Assembly (NCBI GenBank): GCA_022606425.2 | Contig: JAHDVF020000016.1 | Span: 1,580,501 to 1,644,500, forward strand | DNA: 64,000 nucleotides | Source: Lepidostoma basale | Taxonomy: Eukaryota > Arthropoda > Insecta > Trichoptera > Lepidostomatidae | Reading direction: 5' to 3' | Shown here: one piece after another, positions 20,885 to 29,690 of the stretch | Position numbering within the stretch: position 1 is the stretch's first letter | Layout: each line of letters begins with the position of its first letter | Translations under genes and position numbers: made by a program | The notes under the pieces: model-generated | Told to the model about the DNA's origin: nothing | Databases searched by the model: none | Seen by the model: the letters and a program-made list of their open reading frames with translations, nothing else

Positions 20885-21480
20885 CCGCAGAAATCGATAA
20901 GATTTTTTTATTAATTTGTAAAATGACTGCAAGTTCAAGATATTCCCTTATGCTGGGGAGGGTTCAGAAAAAAATTCTGAGGTATCTCTACATGAAGGAG
21001 TATGGTAGCTATCCATGGCTCTATCCCATAACGTTTCTTTTGGGAATATTGGGGTTTAATTCTCTGCAGCTTCGAAGAGACGGGTTTCTCATAACCAATT
21101 TCTTTAGATTTATAAGGGGATATTTTGAAAACTCAGCCGTGCTGGAGTGTAGGTCTTTTTGTTCCCGACAGATATATCCGACAGCGCCAGCATAGATTGT
21201 TCTTTCTTCCGGCCGCAAGAACCAACCTGTCTCTAATAATACCGGTGGGAAGAGCAATCAGTCTGCTGAACAAGATTACCTCGGAGGTCGACGTCTTTCA
21301 TATTAGTGAAAGTACGTTCAGAAGAAAAATACTCTTAACTTTAGAGAGTATCTTTTCTTCCTAAAGTTGAACCATTAATCTCTGATTCTTTACCCTTTCT
21401 CAAATAGATGCCTTAAACTGTTATTAGGTTTGTAATATCTTTTGAGTGAATAAATAAACTGATAAAATGCGTAAATATTG
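20885..21480 (+). pseudogene. LINE-D C-terminal fragment
   Basis: Best plus-strand copy of a LINE with an (ATTTG)n tail elsewhere. Frames 20815-21195 and 21125-21364 join by a frameshift near 21150. Segments are YLYMKEYGSYPWL, NSLQLRRDGFLITNFFRF, RGYFENSAVLE, a VPDRYIRQRQHR segment, LPAARTNLSL, PVGRAISLLNKI and EVDVFHISESTFRR. The order (..RR..., L..., VPDR, RTN, P..R...LN) is that of Jockey/CR1-group LINE C-termini. It is 5'-truncated and dead. Confidence 0.75.
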
Positions 21481-21534
21481 TGATTAATTGTTGAAATAAT
21501 TCGGTCTTTTTGTGAGGTGTTACACTTCCCCACT

Positions 21535-21780
21535 CGCATGTTCACTTCTCAAGTCTCGACTCGGGACCGGCGATCGGCGTGAGTAAGAGACTCGCCGCGC
21601 TGACGTCACGTCTGAGGCGAGCGATATTTACATACAACGTGAGGCGAGATACGGATCGGATTATATAAATACAAACTAACCACTTGTGAATTGAGCGCCG
21701 ACAATTGTATGGAATATTATTCTGGAATTACGCGGCCGTCCGGAATATTTATTATTTATTTATTCTGTAAGGATTACGCT
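21535..21780. promoter_or_regulatory. Unique island with CRE and TATA-like motifs
   Basis: TGACGTCA (cAMP-response-element-like) at 21601-21608 lies 54 bp upstream of TATATAAA at 21662-21669, in a GC-richer segment without repeat matches. The arrangement resembles a promoter pointing to the right. No exon is identifiable downstream before LINE-T at 21893. Confidence 0.35.
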
Positions 21781-21892
21781 TTATTTACCTATGGGCCAGC
21801 GCGTGCGCGCTCTGACAGCCTGCATTTTAATGACTATGCATATATGTTTATGCGCCTCTAATTTCATATACAATATATTATGAAAACTTAAC

Positions 21893-22025
21893 TTACTAAC
21901 CATCACGCCGTTTTCCCGAAAGAGTAAGTAGAAAGAATGGACTGCCACACATTTCATACATCGTATCATGCACGCACGTCGATTTCTCCGACTCCTCACG
22001 TGTGCATTAAATATTAGATTTTTTT
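21893..22025 (-). mobile_element. LINE-T 3' end
   Basis: Begins at the reverse tail CTTACTAACCATCACGCCG and extends about 130 bp, with a deletion in the CATACTTCTC region. Confidence 0.75.
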
Positions 22026-22119
22026 ATACGTGCGACTTTTTCAACGTCACGTATTTAAATAGTATTTATTTTATAATACGAATGAAAACGTCTGTTTTCT
22101 TAATTTTTTTTTTTTTAAT

Positions 22120-22242
22120 ATTCGGCATGTCAAGACATTTAATAATGCCTTAGACAGGCTAAATATATAAGAAAGAGGTCCATTCTTTCTGCCTAGCCCT
22201 CCGGGAGACGGCGTGATGGTAAGTTAGTTTAGTTAGTTAAGA
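22120..22242 (+). mobile_element. Family H remnant next to a short LINE-T end
   Basis: 22125-22165 keeps TTTAATAATGCCTTAGACAGGC of family H. 22172-22242 is the last 60 bp of LINE-T with a doubled tail (GTTAGTTTAGTTAGTT). Confidence 0.6.
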
Positions 22243-22499
22243 GGTTTTTCTTAGAAACACTTTCTTTCTACCTCAAATATCTTATTTTTTATTCATATAA
22301 TATCATTTCGTATCCCCTCCCAATGTAACCATTGTCATAAAATTTCTTAACGAGTTCCAAGAAACACTTTCCAATATTTCTGGACCTACCCAAGTAATTC
22401 TTTGTTAAACATTTATAATGTCACATCAGTTTTCGTTAATTACCATATTTTGCTCCATTTACTAGTGTATAATTATTAACTGTAACGAGTTGAAGTTTC
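22243..22499. other. No gene recognised
   Basis: AT-rich, no feature seen. Confidence 0.4.
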
Positions 22500-22600
22500 G
22501 TCACATTTGATAATGCCTTAGAAGGGCGAAACAAGTCATACCCATAAAATATAATTAAACTTCTAGAGAACGAACGTTTTCATTGGTATTAATTATCATT
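22500..22600 (+). mobile_element. Family H arm
   Basis: TTGATAA, T, stem II GCCTT/AGGGC, GAAAC, AAGTC, followed by the ATAAAATATAATTAAACTTC arm and ACGTTTTCATTGG. A single, non-palindromic copy. Confidence 0.65.
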
Positions 22601-22616
22601 TAATTTAATTATTTTT

Positions 22617-22772
22617 TTAAGATAATCAAATGATTTTACTGAAATCTCTTGATGGAAGTTCATTTTAAATAATAATTATATAAAACGATATTTTTTTAAC
22701 TACTTCCACTTTTGTCTTTATTTCGAAAGCGACCGGTTTCGCCTGGCTCGCTGGCATCTACAGACTAGTTAT
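22617..22772 (-). mobile_element. Family A hammerhead element
   Basis: Full single unit from TTAAGATAATCAAATG to the ribozyme side. Minus-strand motif at 22727-22768: CTGTAGA, T, GCCAG/CAGGC, GAAA, ACCGGTC. The box is mutated at two positions. Confidence 0.7.
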
Positions 22773-22863
22773 AATATTGCAAACTGAGTCTTTTATATAC
22801 ATACATATCAGGGGTTGGTAAACATGAATGCCAACCTAATGGACCCATCATATTATATTTAAA

Positions 22864-23034
22864 TAGTCCATTGTTTTGGTCGAAACACTACGATACTTTA
22901 ACATTTTAAACTGTTAAATTAAATAACTTAACTGATGATGTCAACATAGGTTGATAAAACAACTGTCGCGTAAAATAAAATACAATTGTGATACAAAAAC
23001 AAAGTTACTTAATTTAACAGTTTAATATATATAT
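22864..23034 (+). mobile_element. Family B element, one terminus present
   Basis: The left terminus TAGTCCATTGTTTTGG starts at 22864. The ribozyme-like motif is at 22926-22970: CTGATGA (22932-22938), T, a stem II based on GTCAAC/GTTGAT, then AAAAC instead of GAAAC and a damaged stem III. The right arm TACAATTGTGATACAAAAAC follows. The first GAAA base is lost. Confidence 0.7.
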
Positions 23035-23089
23035 TTAAATTCAGTAATAATAAAAACAAAAGTACCAATTTTTCAAACGTTATTTATAA

Positions 23090-23148
23090 ATATGTTTAAA
23101 ATGAACGTCTATCAAGAGATTTCACTAAAATCATTAGATAATCGTATT
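23090..23148 (+). repeat. Family A terminus, orphan
   Basis: TTAAAATGAAC...CTATCAAGAGATTTCACTAAAATCATT matches the outer end of A elements. The ribozyme half is missing. Confidence 0.6.
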
Positions 23149-23279
23149 TATTTTTAAATTTGAATCAGTGAGAGGTCTGTATCAGATGTTATCAATAGGA
23201 TTGATTGTTTAATCTGTAAAAAGTACTCTTACGACGTATAAGCAATGTTTAAATCATGTGTATTTTTGTATATAGGCTA

Positions 23280-23535
23280 GTTAGTTAGGCACTGTACGTA
23301 TACATTCACCGGTTGGTGCGGGTAACCGGTATGAAATAATCGATACAAAAGGCGACTATCGATTCAGAATATATCGATGCACAGTTAACCCGTAAATTGC
23401 GATCGATTCGCGGTGTGATAGCGTTTGGATCGCAGTAAAACAAGTGTACAATGCCGTGTGTGTCAACGCGAGCCGGTCGAAATTACACTACAAAAACACG
23501 TTACCAGATTTACATTCGTTGCAGTTTCTCGCTAT
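23280..23535. promoter_or_regulatory. Unique island rich in ATCGAT motifs
   Basis: ATCGAT-type sequences occur at AATCGATAC (23338), CTATCGATTC (23356), TATCGATGC (23373) and CGATCGATTCG (23402). Clusters of TATCGATA-like sites are bound by DREF in insect promoters. No gene is recognised nearby. Promoter function is inference. Confidence 0.35.
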
Positions 23536-23566
23536 CTACGTTATCTTATAATAAATAAATAAATAA

Positions 23567-23845
23567 ATAACCATTACACCGTCTCTACGAAGGAGAAGAC
23601 ATAAAGCATGTGCCTTTACACCTTTCTCTTGATATATTTCTCTCGCATTCAACATTCGTACATCGTGTATGCACGCGTGTCGATTTATTCGACTCTTTAC
23701 GTGGTCGACATTTATTATTTGATTGATTTTGATCATGCCACTTTTTCCTCGACTTTCCTCTATTTCCCGTCCCGTTTACATATTTAACGCATACTTTGTT
23801 TTTAATTCTTTAATACCACGTGTCTAAACCATCTTTATGAAACTC
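23567..23845 (-). mobile_element. LINE-T 3' fragment
   Basis: Minus copy from the tail (ACCATTACACCGTCTC) to the MERM-coding region. Immediately followed by a second minus copy, giving a tandem pair of LINE ends. Confidence 0.8.
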
Positions 23846-23985
23846 ACTTACTAACCATCACACCGTCTCCCCGAAGGTAAAGGCAGTTAAAGTGGACTGC
23901 CACACGGTTTTTATCTGACATATTTCTCTTGCATTCAAAATTCCTACATCGTGTCATGCACACATGTCGATTTCACCGATGCAGT
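23846..23985 (-). mobile_element. LINE-T 3' end, second tandem copy
   Basis: Starts again at CTTACTAACCATCACACCG and runs about 140 bp, so a second truncated copy inserted beside the first. Confidence 0.8.
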
Positions 23986-24244
23986 TAACATTAGAAAGCA
24001 AATGTTTGTCGTACATTCTTTAGGCTGAATGTATGAAGAATGTATAACTAAAGAATGTACTCGTATAACCTATCTAATTTTAAATCTAGACTTGAATTTT
24101 TATTTTCGAAAAAGAAGAAAACCTGCGTTGTTCCTATATGTATATTCCTGCGGTGTATATTTTATCTTTTATGAAATGTTCATGTATTATATATTTTGCT
24201 TATTTATTTATTCAATAAAGTACAGCGGAGCATAGAAGTGAAAT

Positions 24245-24408
24245 TGAGTAGATTAAATGTGGTCTGGCACCCCCTTGTTGTTGCCGTATTTAAATGTAAG
24301 TCCCGGATGGACCGGGGACAGGCCCAGGGAGTGTACGAGCGAGGCTGATGAAAGGGCGCCGCTACGCCCTATAACAGCCTCGGGTATGTGGCGGGAACTT
24401 CTATGTTC

Positions 24409-24442
<34 letters not shown>
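24245..24442 (+). repeat. Family P retroposon with poly(A) tail
   Basis: Best copy of family P. GTGGTCTGGCACCCCCTTG, a GACCGGGGACAGGCCCAGGG block and GCGCCGCTACGCCCTATAAC lead to a run of about 27 A at 24413-24442. The tail indicates RNA-mediated insertion. I cannot assign the parent LINE or an RNA pol III head. Confidence 0.7.
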
Positions 24443-24449
<7 letters not shown>

Positions 24450-24450
<1 letters not shown>

Positions 24451-25195
24451 CATGACAGTCTGCAACATTAGCGTGAATGGTGAAAATTTGGAGCAAAGTA
24501 GTAGAGTTCGTTTATTTAGGTAGTATATTTACGGGGAAACGGCGTGATGGTTTGTTTGTTTATATTTACAAGAGAGTGGAGAGGGATATTGAAAGAAGCG
24601 TTGGGGCGGGCAACAAAGTGAATGGTGCACTTAAAGTTGTCATCGCAAACAAAAACCTATCCAAAAAAGCTAGAATGACAGTGCACAATGGTGTTCTTCT
24701 ACCGACCCTTATGTATGGAATCGAAGCATGGAACTGGCAAAAGAAGGATGAAAGTAGAATAAATGCAGTAGAAATGAGATCTCTTAGACGAATGTGTAGA
24801 TATTCTGTGTATGATAGAGTGTCGAATGAAAATATAAGAAGTGAATGCGGTGCGAATGATGGTGTTATGAACAAAATAATGAAAGGATCATTAAGATGGT
24901 TTGGACGTATGGAAAGAATGAATGAAGAAAGAATGGTAAAAAATTATGTGTTAACGATGAAAATGGAACTAGAAATAGAGTAAGACCGAGGAAAATGTGG
25001 CACGATCAAATAAATCAAATATTGAATGTCGGCCATGTGAGGAGTCAGAGAAATCGACGCGCGTGCATAACACGATGTATGAATGTTGAGGAAGCGAGAG
25101 AAATATGTCGGGAAAGAAAAGTGTGGCAGTTCATTCTTTCTGCCTACCCTATCTCCCCCCGGGGAGACGGCGTGATGGTTAGTTAGTTAGTTAGT
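24450..25195 (+). pseudogene. LINE-T RT C-terminal copy, one of the longest
   Basis: Runs from VNGENLEQ and FVYLGS through NKVNGALKVVIANKNLSKKAR and LLPTLMYGIEAWNWQKKDE. It continues with RINAVEMRSLRRMC, NENIRSECGANDGV, GSLRWFGRMERMNEER and the QINQILNVGHVRS block to GACGGCGTGATGG, GTTAGTTAGTTAG. The segment is the C-terminal part of an RT polyprotein. One central frame of 168 codons is open, then it shifts near 24980. A 28-bp second LINE-T end is inserted at 24533-24560. Confidence 0.85.
24533..24560 (+). mobile_element. 28-bp LINE-T 3'-end insertion with 9-bp target duplication
   Basis: The insert is the last 16 bp or so of LINE-T (GAAACGGCGTGATGG) plus a TTTGTTTGTT tail. It lies between two copies of tatatttac (24524-24532, 24561-24569) inside another LINE-T copy, and splits its YLGSIF reading frame. 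This is an extreme case of 5' truncation. Confidence 0.75.
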
Positions 25196-25319
25196 TTACA
25201 TTCTTTAGAAGCATCATCAATATGACGGATGGCTAATTAGCAAGAATTTATTAAGTATCACGATTCCACTTCTCATCTTGTTAGTAAAATTAATGACTTC
25301 ATTCAGGCACAATCGTTCG

Positions 25320-25700
25320 CAAATAATAGCTTAAAATTGTATGGCGCGGCGCTGTCCGCTTTCTATTCGGTATAATCGCGGACAACCTACCAAATATGGC
25401 GATCACATGCACCGAAAATCCTTCCTACAACCCGAACGGATCGCGATAGGAGGACGCCGCTTGCGCGCGCAGGAAGGGGAAGGTTTAATAAAGCCTTTTC
25501 CGGTCACCGCGGCGCCGCACACCGGAAGCGGGCGCCGCGGCGCGGGGCGGAAGTGACAGGTGGCGCGCCGCCACCCTCCCCGCCCCGCGCCGCGCTCCCG
25601 TGAGACCGAGCGCTGTCTGGGACATGACCGAAAATCGGAAGGCATTCTCGCTGGGGTGACCGTCGCGCGGGATATCGCGAGCTTTGCCACCAAACTTTAT
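25320..25700. other. CpG-rich island, no identified gene
   Basis: The GC-richest stretch of the window (25440-25620), with many CG dinucleotides and GCGCC/GGCGC palindromes. Overlapping open frames on both strands (71 codons plus at 25341-25556, 96 minus at 25403-25693, 61 plus at 25560-25745) are arginine/proline-rich, as base composition predicts. It could be a first exon or CpG-rich regulatory element. Confidence 0.35.
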
Positions 25701-25771
25701 ATAGATAATCGAATGTTTTTACTGAAATATCTTGATAGAATTTAATTTTGATTAATAATTAAATAAAACGG
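25700..25771 (-). repeat. Half of a family A element
   Basis: AGATAATCGAATGTTTTTAC through AATAATTAAATAAAACGG is the outer arm only. The join to LINE-T at 25772 removes the ribozyme. Confidence 0.65.
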
Positions 25772-26025
25772 TGTATGGAAGCGACGAATGGACCTGGCAA
25801 AAGAAGGATGAAAGTATAATAAATGAGGTAGAAATGAGATCTCTTAGATAAATGTATAGATACTCTGTGTATGATAGAGTGTTGAATGAAAATATAAGAA
25901 GTGAATGCGGTGCGAATTATGGTGTTGTAAACAAAATAATAAAAGGATCATTAAGATGGTTTGGACATATGGAAAGAATGAATGAAGAAAGAATAGTAAA
26001 TAAAGTATGTGGTAACGATGTAATT
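25772..26025 (+). mobile_element. LINE-T internal fragment
   Basis: Covers VYGSDEWTWQKKDE-like through RWFGHMERMNEERIV. It has neither 5' end nor 3' tail. Several stops. Confidence 0.8.
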
Positions 26026-26129
26026 TCAATTAAAAAAAATTAAAGCGCCCCTATTTCTTGAGTAGGTTACTTTAAAAAAAAATTATCGATACTATTTTGT
26101 CTTATATTTGCGCGTTTCGTTTGATCGAG

Positions 26130-26573
26130 TGTCGAAAATACACATTGTATAATATAAAACAAAGTCGTGTTAGTTACACCATGTATAACTTAATAACGGC
26201 TGGACCGATTTTTATGATTTTTTATTTGTTGGATTTATCTCCATTCTGAATAGCAGAATAACTATTAAAACATCGAAATAAATCGGCCCGGGTGCATCCC
26301 ATCCAGTAAATATAACAGAAAGTAGTGCAACAATGCTACGTGAATCATTTCGATTCGCTTCAAAAAAGCAAATCCCTTACTGCCATATGAATTACATTCA
26401 TATCAATGTAATTAAAATATTATTCATTTTGATTTTTTTATATTTATTGAACTGAATTCATTTTGAGTATTCACTTTAACTTAATAAATAACTGAATTCA
26501 TTTCAACTAATAAGTTAACACAACATTTATTGTTTCTGATGCGTTACGAATTTCGCCGGGTCAGCTAGTTATT
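26130..26573 (+). mobile_element. Helitron-like non-autonomous element
   Basis: The left part has GTCGTGTTAGTTACACC followed by TAACGGCTGGACCGATTTT, a block I know from 5' regions of insect Helitrons. The right end is GAATTTCGCCGGGTCAGCTAG next to T, which fits the CTAG 3' terminus of Helitrons. No Rep/helicase coding remains. The assignment relies on remembered family features. Confidence 0.55.
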
Positions 26574-26579
26574 AAATTT

Positions 26580-26839
26580 ATATAATTTGAAATCGTGTCC
26601 ACCCCACTGGGGTCCGGTATCCCGGTTCAGCGGTGGCAGCTAGCAGGGCGGAGATACACAGATAATGCGGTCCGAACTATTGCTTTAGTTGACCGTCCGT
26701 TTATTTAAGAGGAACAACATTAAGTTCGGTTTACACACTTGGTAACAAAATACTTTCGCTACACTTTCCCTTACCGGTGCTGTGTATCTTGTACACATTG
26801 CTTCTAGCAACTTTAATATATTCGCTTCTTCGCTAGTTG
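26580..26839. other. Unassigned sequence
   Basis: A GC-richer patch (26598-26660) followed by moderately AT-rich sequence. The minus frame at 26685-26960 overlaps LINE-T and is not a gene. No repeat partner in the window. Confidence 0.35.
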
Positions 26840-27003
26840 GTTCAGACATATGGAGCGCATGGATGGAGAAATAATGGTTAAGAAAGTATACACTAACGAT
26901 GTAAATGGAGTACGGAGTCGAGGTAGACTGAGGAAAACTTGGCATGACCAAATTAATCAAATTTTAAAGGTTGGTCATGTTAGAAGTCGGAAGAATCGAC
27001 GAT
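26840..27003 (+). mobile_element. LINE-T subfamily fragment
   Basis: HMERMDGEIMVKKVYTNDV and VRSRGRLRKTWHDQINQIL are readable. Closely related to 49215-49765, with which it shares a GVRSRG variant, so LINE-T has subfamilies. Broken by the family D element that follows. Confidence 0.8.
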
Positions 27004-27004
27004 T

Positions 27005-27130
27005 CGTTTATATCGAGAACGATATAAACGAGCTCATATGGTTCTTTCGACGATGAAGGTGTAAGCCTTAGAAACATGTCGAGAAAAAAAAAATGTGGAA
27101 AAAACAGTGTTTTAATTCATAAAAAAAATT
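27005..27130 (+). mobile_element. Family D hammerhead arm
   Basis: Motif at 27043-27090: CGACGA, T, stem GAAGG...CCTT, AGAAAC, ATGTC, then the arm GAGAAAAAAAAAATGTGG and GTGTTTTAATTCATAAA. One box base and one stem II base are mutated. It is inserted at the LINE-T AATCGAC site. Confidence 0.65.
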
Positions 27131-27549
27131 TCGTGTTTTTGGATTTTCAATCAGCGCCAAGTTGTTATAAAACTTTTGGTCAACAGACGTGTTCATTCGT
27201 ATTACTAATTGAAATATCTTAAGAACGAACCTGATAATGTACATACTAGTCAAATGTTTGCTAAATTAAATGTATTATTTTAATAATTTAAGAAAAGTTT
27301 TGTTGAGAAAATACAGTCTCTGTGTAAAACACTTGGAGATAGTACAATATTTACTTGTGTAAATTGAGGCCATGTAATGGCGATAATTTTTTTCTTATGT
27401 ACTAAATTATTATTTTATTATATCTCGTATGTTTGTACATATTTAGCTTGAGGGGCTAATGAAAGTTATTTACATAATGAAGATATGATCATTGAGATGG
27501 TTTTGATACACATAGCTTATACGCTTATGACGTGAAGCTACGGGAAAGA
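27131..27549. other. No gene recognised
   Basis: AT-rich, no repeat family recognised. Confidence 0.4.
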
Positions 27550-27680
27550 TATATCTAATAGGCAATATCGACTGACGTTTCGATGATCATTGCAATCATC
27601 ATCTTCAGCACGAATCATGGATCTCTTTGTATGCGGATATAGCAACGATCACCGAAACGTCGGTCAATGAAGATGCAAGG
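27550..27680. ncRNA. Family M hammerhead pair
   Basis: Minus-strand motif at 27566-27613: box CTGAAGA, one T, a 6-bp stem II GATGAT/ATCATC, GAAA, stem III ACGT, cleavage base C. Distal stem I pairs ATTCG with CGAT across an internal loop. The facing plus motif at about 27640-27668 keeps ATCACC-GAAACGTCGGTC. The ACGT stem III is the minimal type seen in Penelope-like element hammerheads. Confidence 0.7.
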
Positions 27681-27724
27681 AAAAACAGACGTACTAATTG
27701 CAATAATTTTTCGATTTTGCACAG

Positions 27725-27812
27725 ATATATGAGTGTAGAAGAATGTGGCGGTATATCCCCCTCCCTAACAATTCCGCGGAAATGGTGTGATGATTTGCTT
27801 ATCAAGTTTTCG
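27725..27812 (+). mobile_element. Possible LINE-T 3' end, diverged
   Basis: ATGAGTGTAGAAGAATG, GTGGCGGTATATCC and GAAATGGTGTGATGAT keep the order of the LINE-T 3' end, but the tail is lost. Confidence 0.4.
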
Positions 27813-27849
27813 ATTATTCATTGATTTTATTATTAAGAGCAGTGTTAAA

Positions 27850-28180
27850 AAAATATCTATCAAACAAGTGGATCCGACAGACGTTGTCCTGCCCGAACGC
27901 TAGCTTGCCTGCTTTTAGCTGGCAAGATAGGTAATCAAAACACCACTCAATTCGACACCAGCGCCATCTATGGTAAACAAACATAACTATTAATTGTTCT
28001 CAGAAGGTAAATTATTCCTGAATTTTTAAGAATGTTTTAACGGTCACCTGTCGGATCCAATTATGAATCTAAACCATACAGGGACCCACTCAAACGCACA
28101 AATAATTTCATCAAAATCGGTCTAGGCGTTTAGAAGGAGTTCAACTATATACTCCCGTATTTTATATATAAAGATAACAT
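27850..28180. mobile_element. Helitron-like fragment
   Basis: Contains GACAGACGTTGTCCTGCC and CAAAATCGGTCTAGGCGTTT followed by ATTTTATATATAAAGAT, blocks typical of lepidopteran non-autonomous Helitron remnants. Neither end is exact. Confidence 0.45.
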
Positions 28181-28194
28181 ATTTTGATTATAGC

Positions 28195-28410
28195 GTCTTT
28201 GAAGAGATTTTTATGTTAATTCGAATGAAAACGTCAGTTTCCTAGATGTTTTATTTTGTTTTATGGGAATGACATGTTTCGCCTTTCTAAGGCATTATCA
28301 AATGTCGAAATAAGGCGAAACTTGTCATTCCCATAAAATATAATAGAACTTCTAGAAAACTGACGTTTTCATTTCTATTAATTATTTAATATGAAGTTTT
28401 ATATAATTTT
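28195..28410. mobile_element. Family H inverted pair
   Basis: Left arm ACGTCAGTTTCCTAGATG...ATGTTTCGCCTTTC and right arm GGCGAAACTTGTCATTCC...ACTGACGTTTTCATT are mirror images around ATTATCAAATGTCG. The right copy has lost most of the box. Confidence 0.7.
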
Positions 28411-28727
28411 TAAAGAAACAATGAATAAGCGTGTATGTAATAATGTCGCCTCTTTGCAAGAATAACGTGTTATCTCGAAAAATTGAATTTTTTAAACTGA
28501 AACAAGATACCCGTCTGAAAGAGACATCGTGACAACACAATATACCACTGTTTTGTTGTTTTTTCCTCTTCTTTTTAAATTCCTTGTTTTTCACTTTAAA
28601 AATACCATGTTTTTGAAGAAAATTATGTTGAACACGGCGGATTTGATTTTCGAAATGTCACGTTATTCTTGCAACGAGGCGATGTGTTATTTCAGTGAAT
28701 TATAGCTATAAAAATCTACACACCGAA
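28411..28727. other. No gene recognised
   Basis: A 70-codon minus open frame (28382-28594) is unsupported. AATAACGTGTTATCTCG near 28463 and ATGTCACGTTATTCTTGC near 28656 form a loose inverted repeat around ACGTTATTCTTGCAA. Confidence 0.35.
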
Positions 28728-28855
28728 CTAACTAAACATCACGCCGTTCCCCAAGGCAAGGGTAGGCAGAGAAGATGAACCGCCGTACTATTCTATCCTG
28801 GCAACTCTCGAGATTTTTCGCTTTTATAAAACGTGACACGCACGCTCTTCTAGTA
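28728..28855 (-). mobile_element. LINE-T 3' end
   Basis: Begins at CTAACTAAACATCACGCCG on the reverse tail. About 125 bp with an internal rearrangement. Confidence 0.7.
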
Positions 28856-28934
28856 ATTAATCGCGATTTCAGTATTTTTTTTTTTTTAACTTTCGTTTGA
28901 AGCACTTAATTTGTGGTGTGACATAATTAAATAA

Positions 28935-29095
28935 AATAATAATATAGGTTAGTATTTGTATCTATACCACTTTATTTGGTGACACCAACCGGTTTTAGTT
29001 TAGGCACTCTCTCACCCTGACGAAGCTCCGGCGGGAGCGAAACCGGTTGGTGATACAAATAATATGGTTTGGATACAAAAAGTAAAAATGTATTA
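28935..29095. mobile_element. Family I hammerhead element
   Basis: Inverted arms: left ATTTGTATCTATACCA...GGTGACACCAACCGGTTTTAG, right GAAACCGGTTGGTG...ATACAAATAATATGG. The right arm contains an intact ribozyme (29012-29053). The left arm starts at stem III and lacks the box. TATTATTATTTTATTT is shared by both outer ends. Confidence 0.8.
29012..29053 (+). ncRNA. Hammerhead ribozyme, family I, intact fold
   Basis: Stem I TCACC (29012-29016), box CTGACGA (29017-29023), extra A (29024), stem II GCTCC/GGAGC with loop GGCG (29025-29038), GAAA (29039-29042), stem III ACCGGT (29042-29047), cleavage base T at 29048, stem I GGTGA (29049-29053). All stems pair perfectly. U at the cleavage position is permitted by the NUH rule but is slower than C. 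Confidence 0.85.
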
Positions 29096-29429
29096 TTATT
29101 TTATTTATTAATTTTTATTCATTTAGCCATGTTCAAACATATCTTGATTATTCCTCAATAAGGCACATACAAAATAATTATGAGTTTTGTAAAATGTATT
29201 TGTTAATGGTGGTATTAAATGTGTCAAGCAATACGTATGTTATTATTTATTACACAATATTTTTTACTTTAGGTATTTTATCTTTCTAAGAATTAATATA
29301 TAATGTTATTAAAAAAATGTACATTTGTTATCCAAAATAAAATTTATTGTAATATTAATTTTAATAAAAAATTGAAAGTGAATACATGCGCGATTTAGTG
29401 ACTTAACAATTCGTATGTATTTATTATTT

Positions 29430-29690
29430 AAACTTTGTTTACAAAGCTTTTTGTCACAACAGACAGCTTTGGACCGTCGTAAGCGCTGCCGAGCTTAACA
29501 AAACGATATTTGCGATGCAAGTGACTCTAGGTTAGGAAAATTCTCACAAGTATCGCCGGACCTCTGACCCCCCGATTTAGTAAACACAATATCACCGGCT
29601 GCTATCTGCCATCAGTCGCCACACCGGTGACCCGAGACCAGTAGCGTCTCGTGAAATACATCCTGATTAAATAAATCCGATGAAAACATC
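29430..29690. other. GC-richer unique segment
   Basis: No repeat match. It contains CGCCACACCGGTGACCCG and other CG-bearing words. Possibly single-copy host sequence; no exon recognised. Confidence 0.3.

Noticed and set aside
24257..24523. 88-codon frame with a lysine run
   Set aside because: The lysines come from the poly(A) tail of a family P retroposon, so it is not a protein.
25403..25693. 96-codon minus open frame in the CpG island
   Set aside because: Arg/Pro-rich as predicted by GC content, with overlapping open frames on the other strand. No motif.
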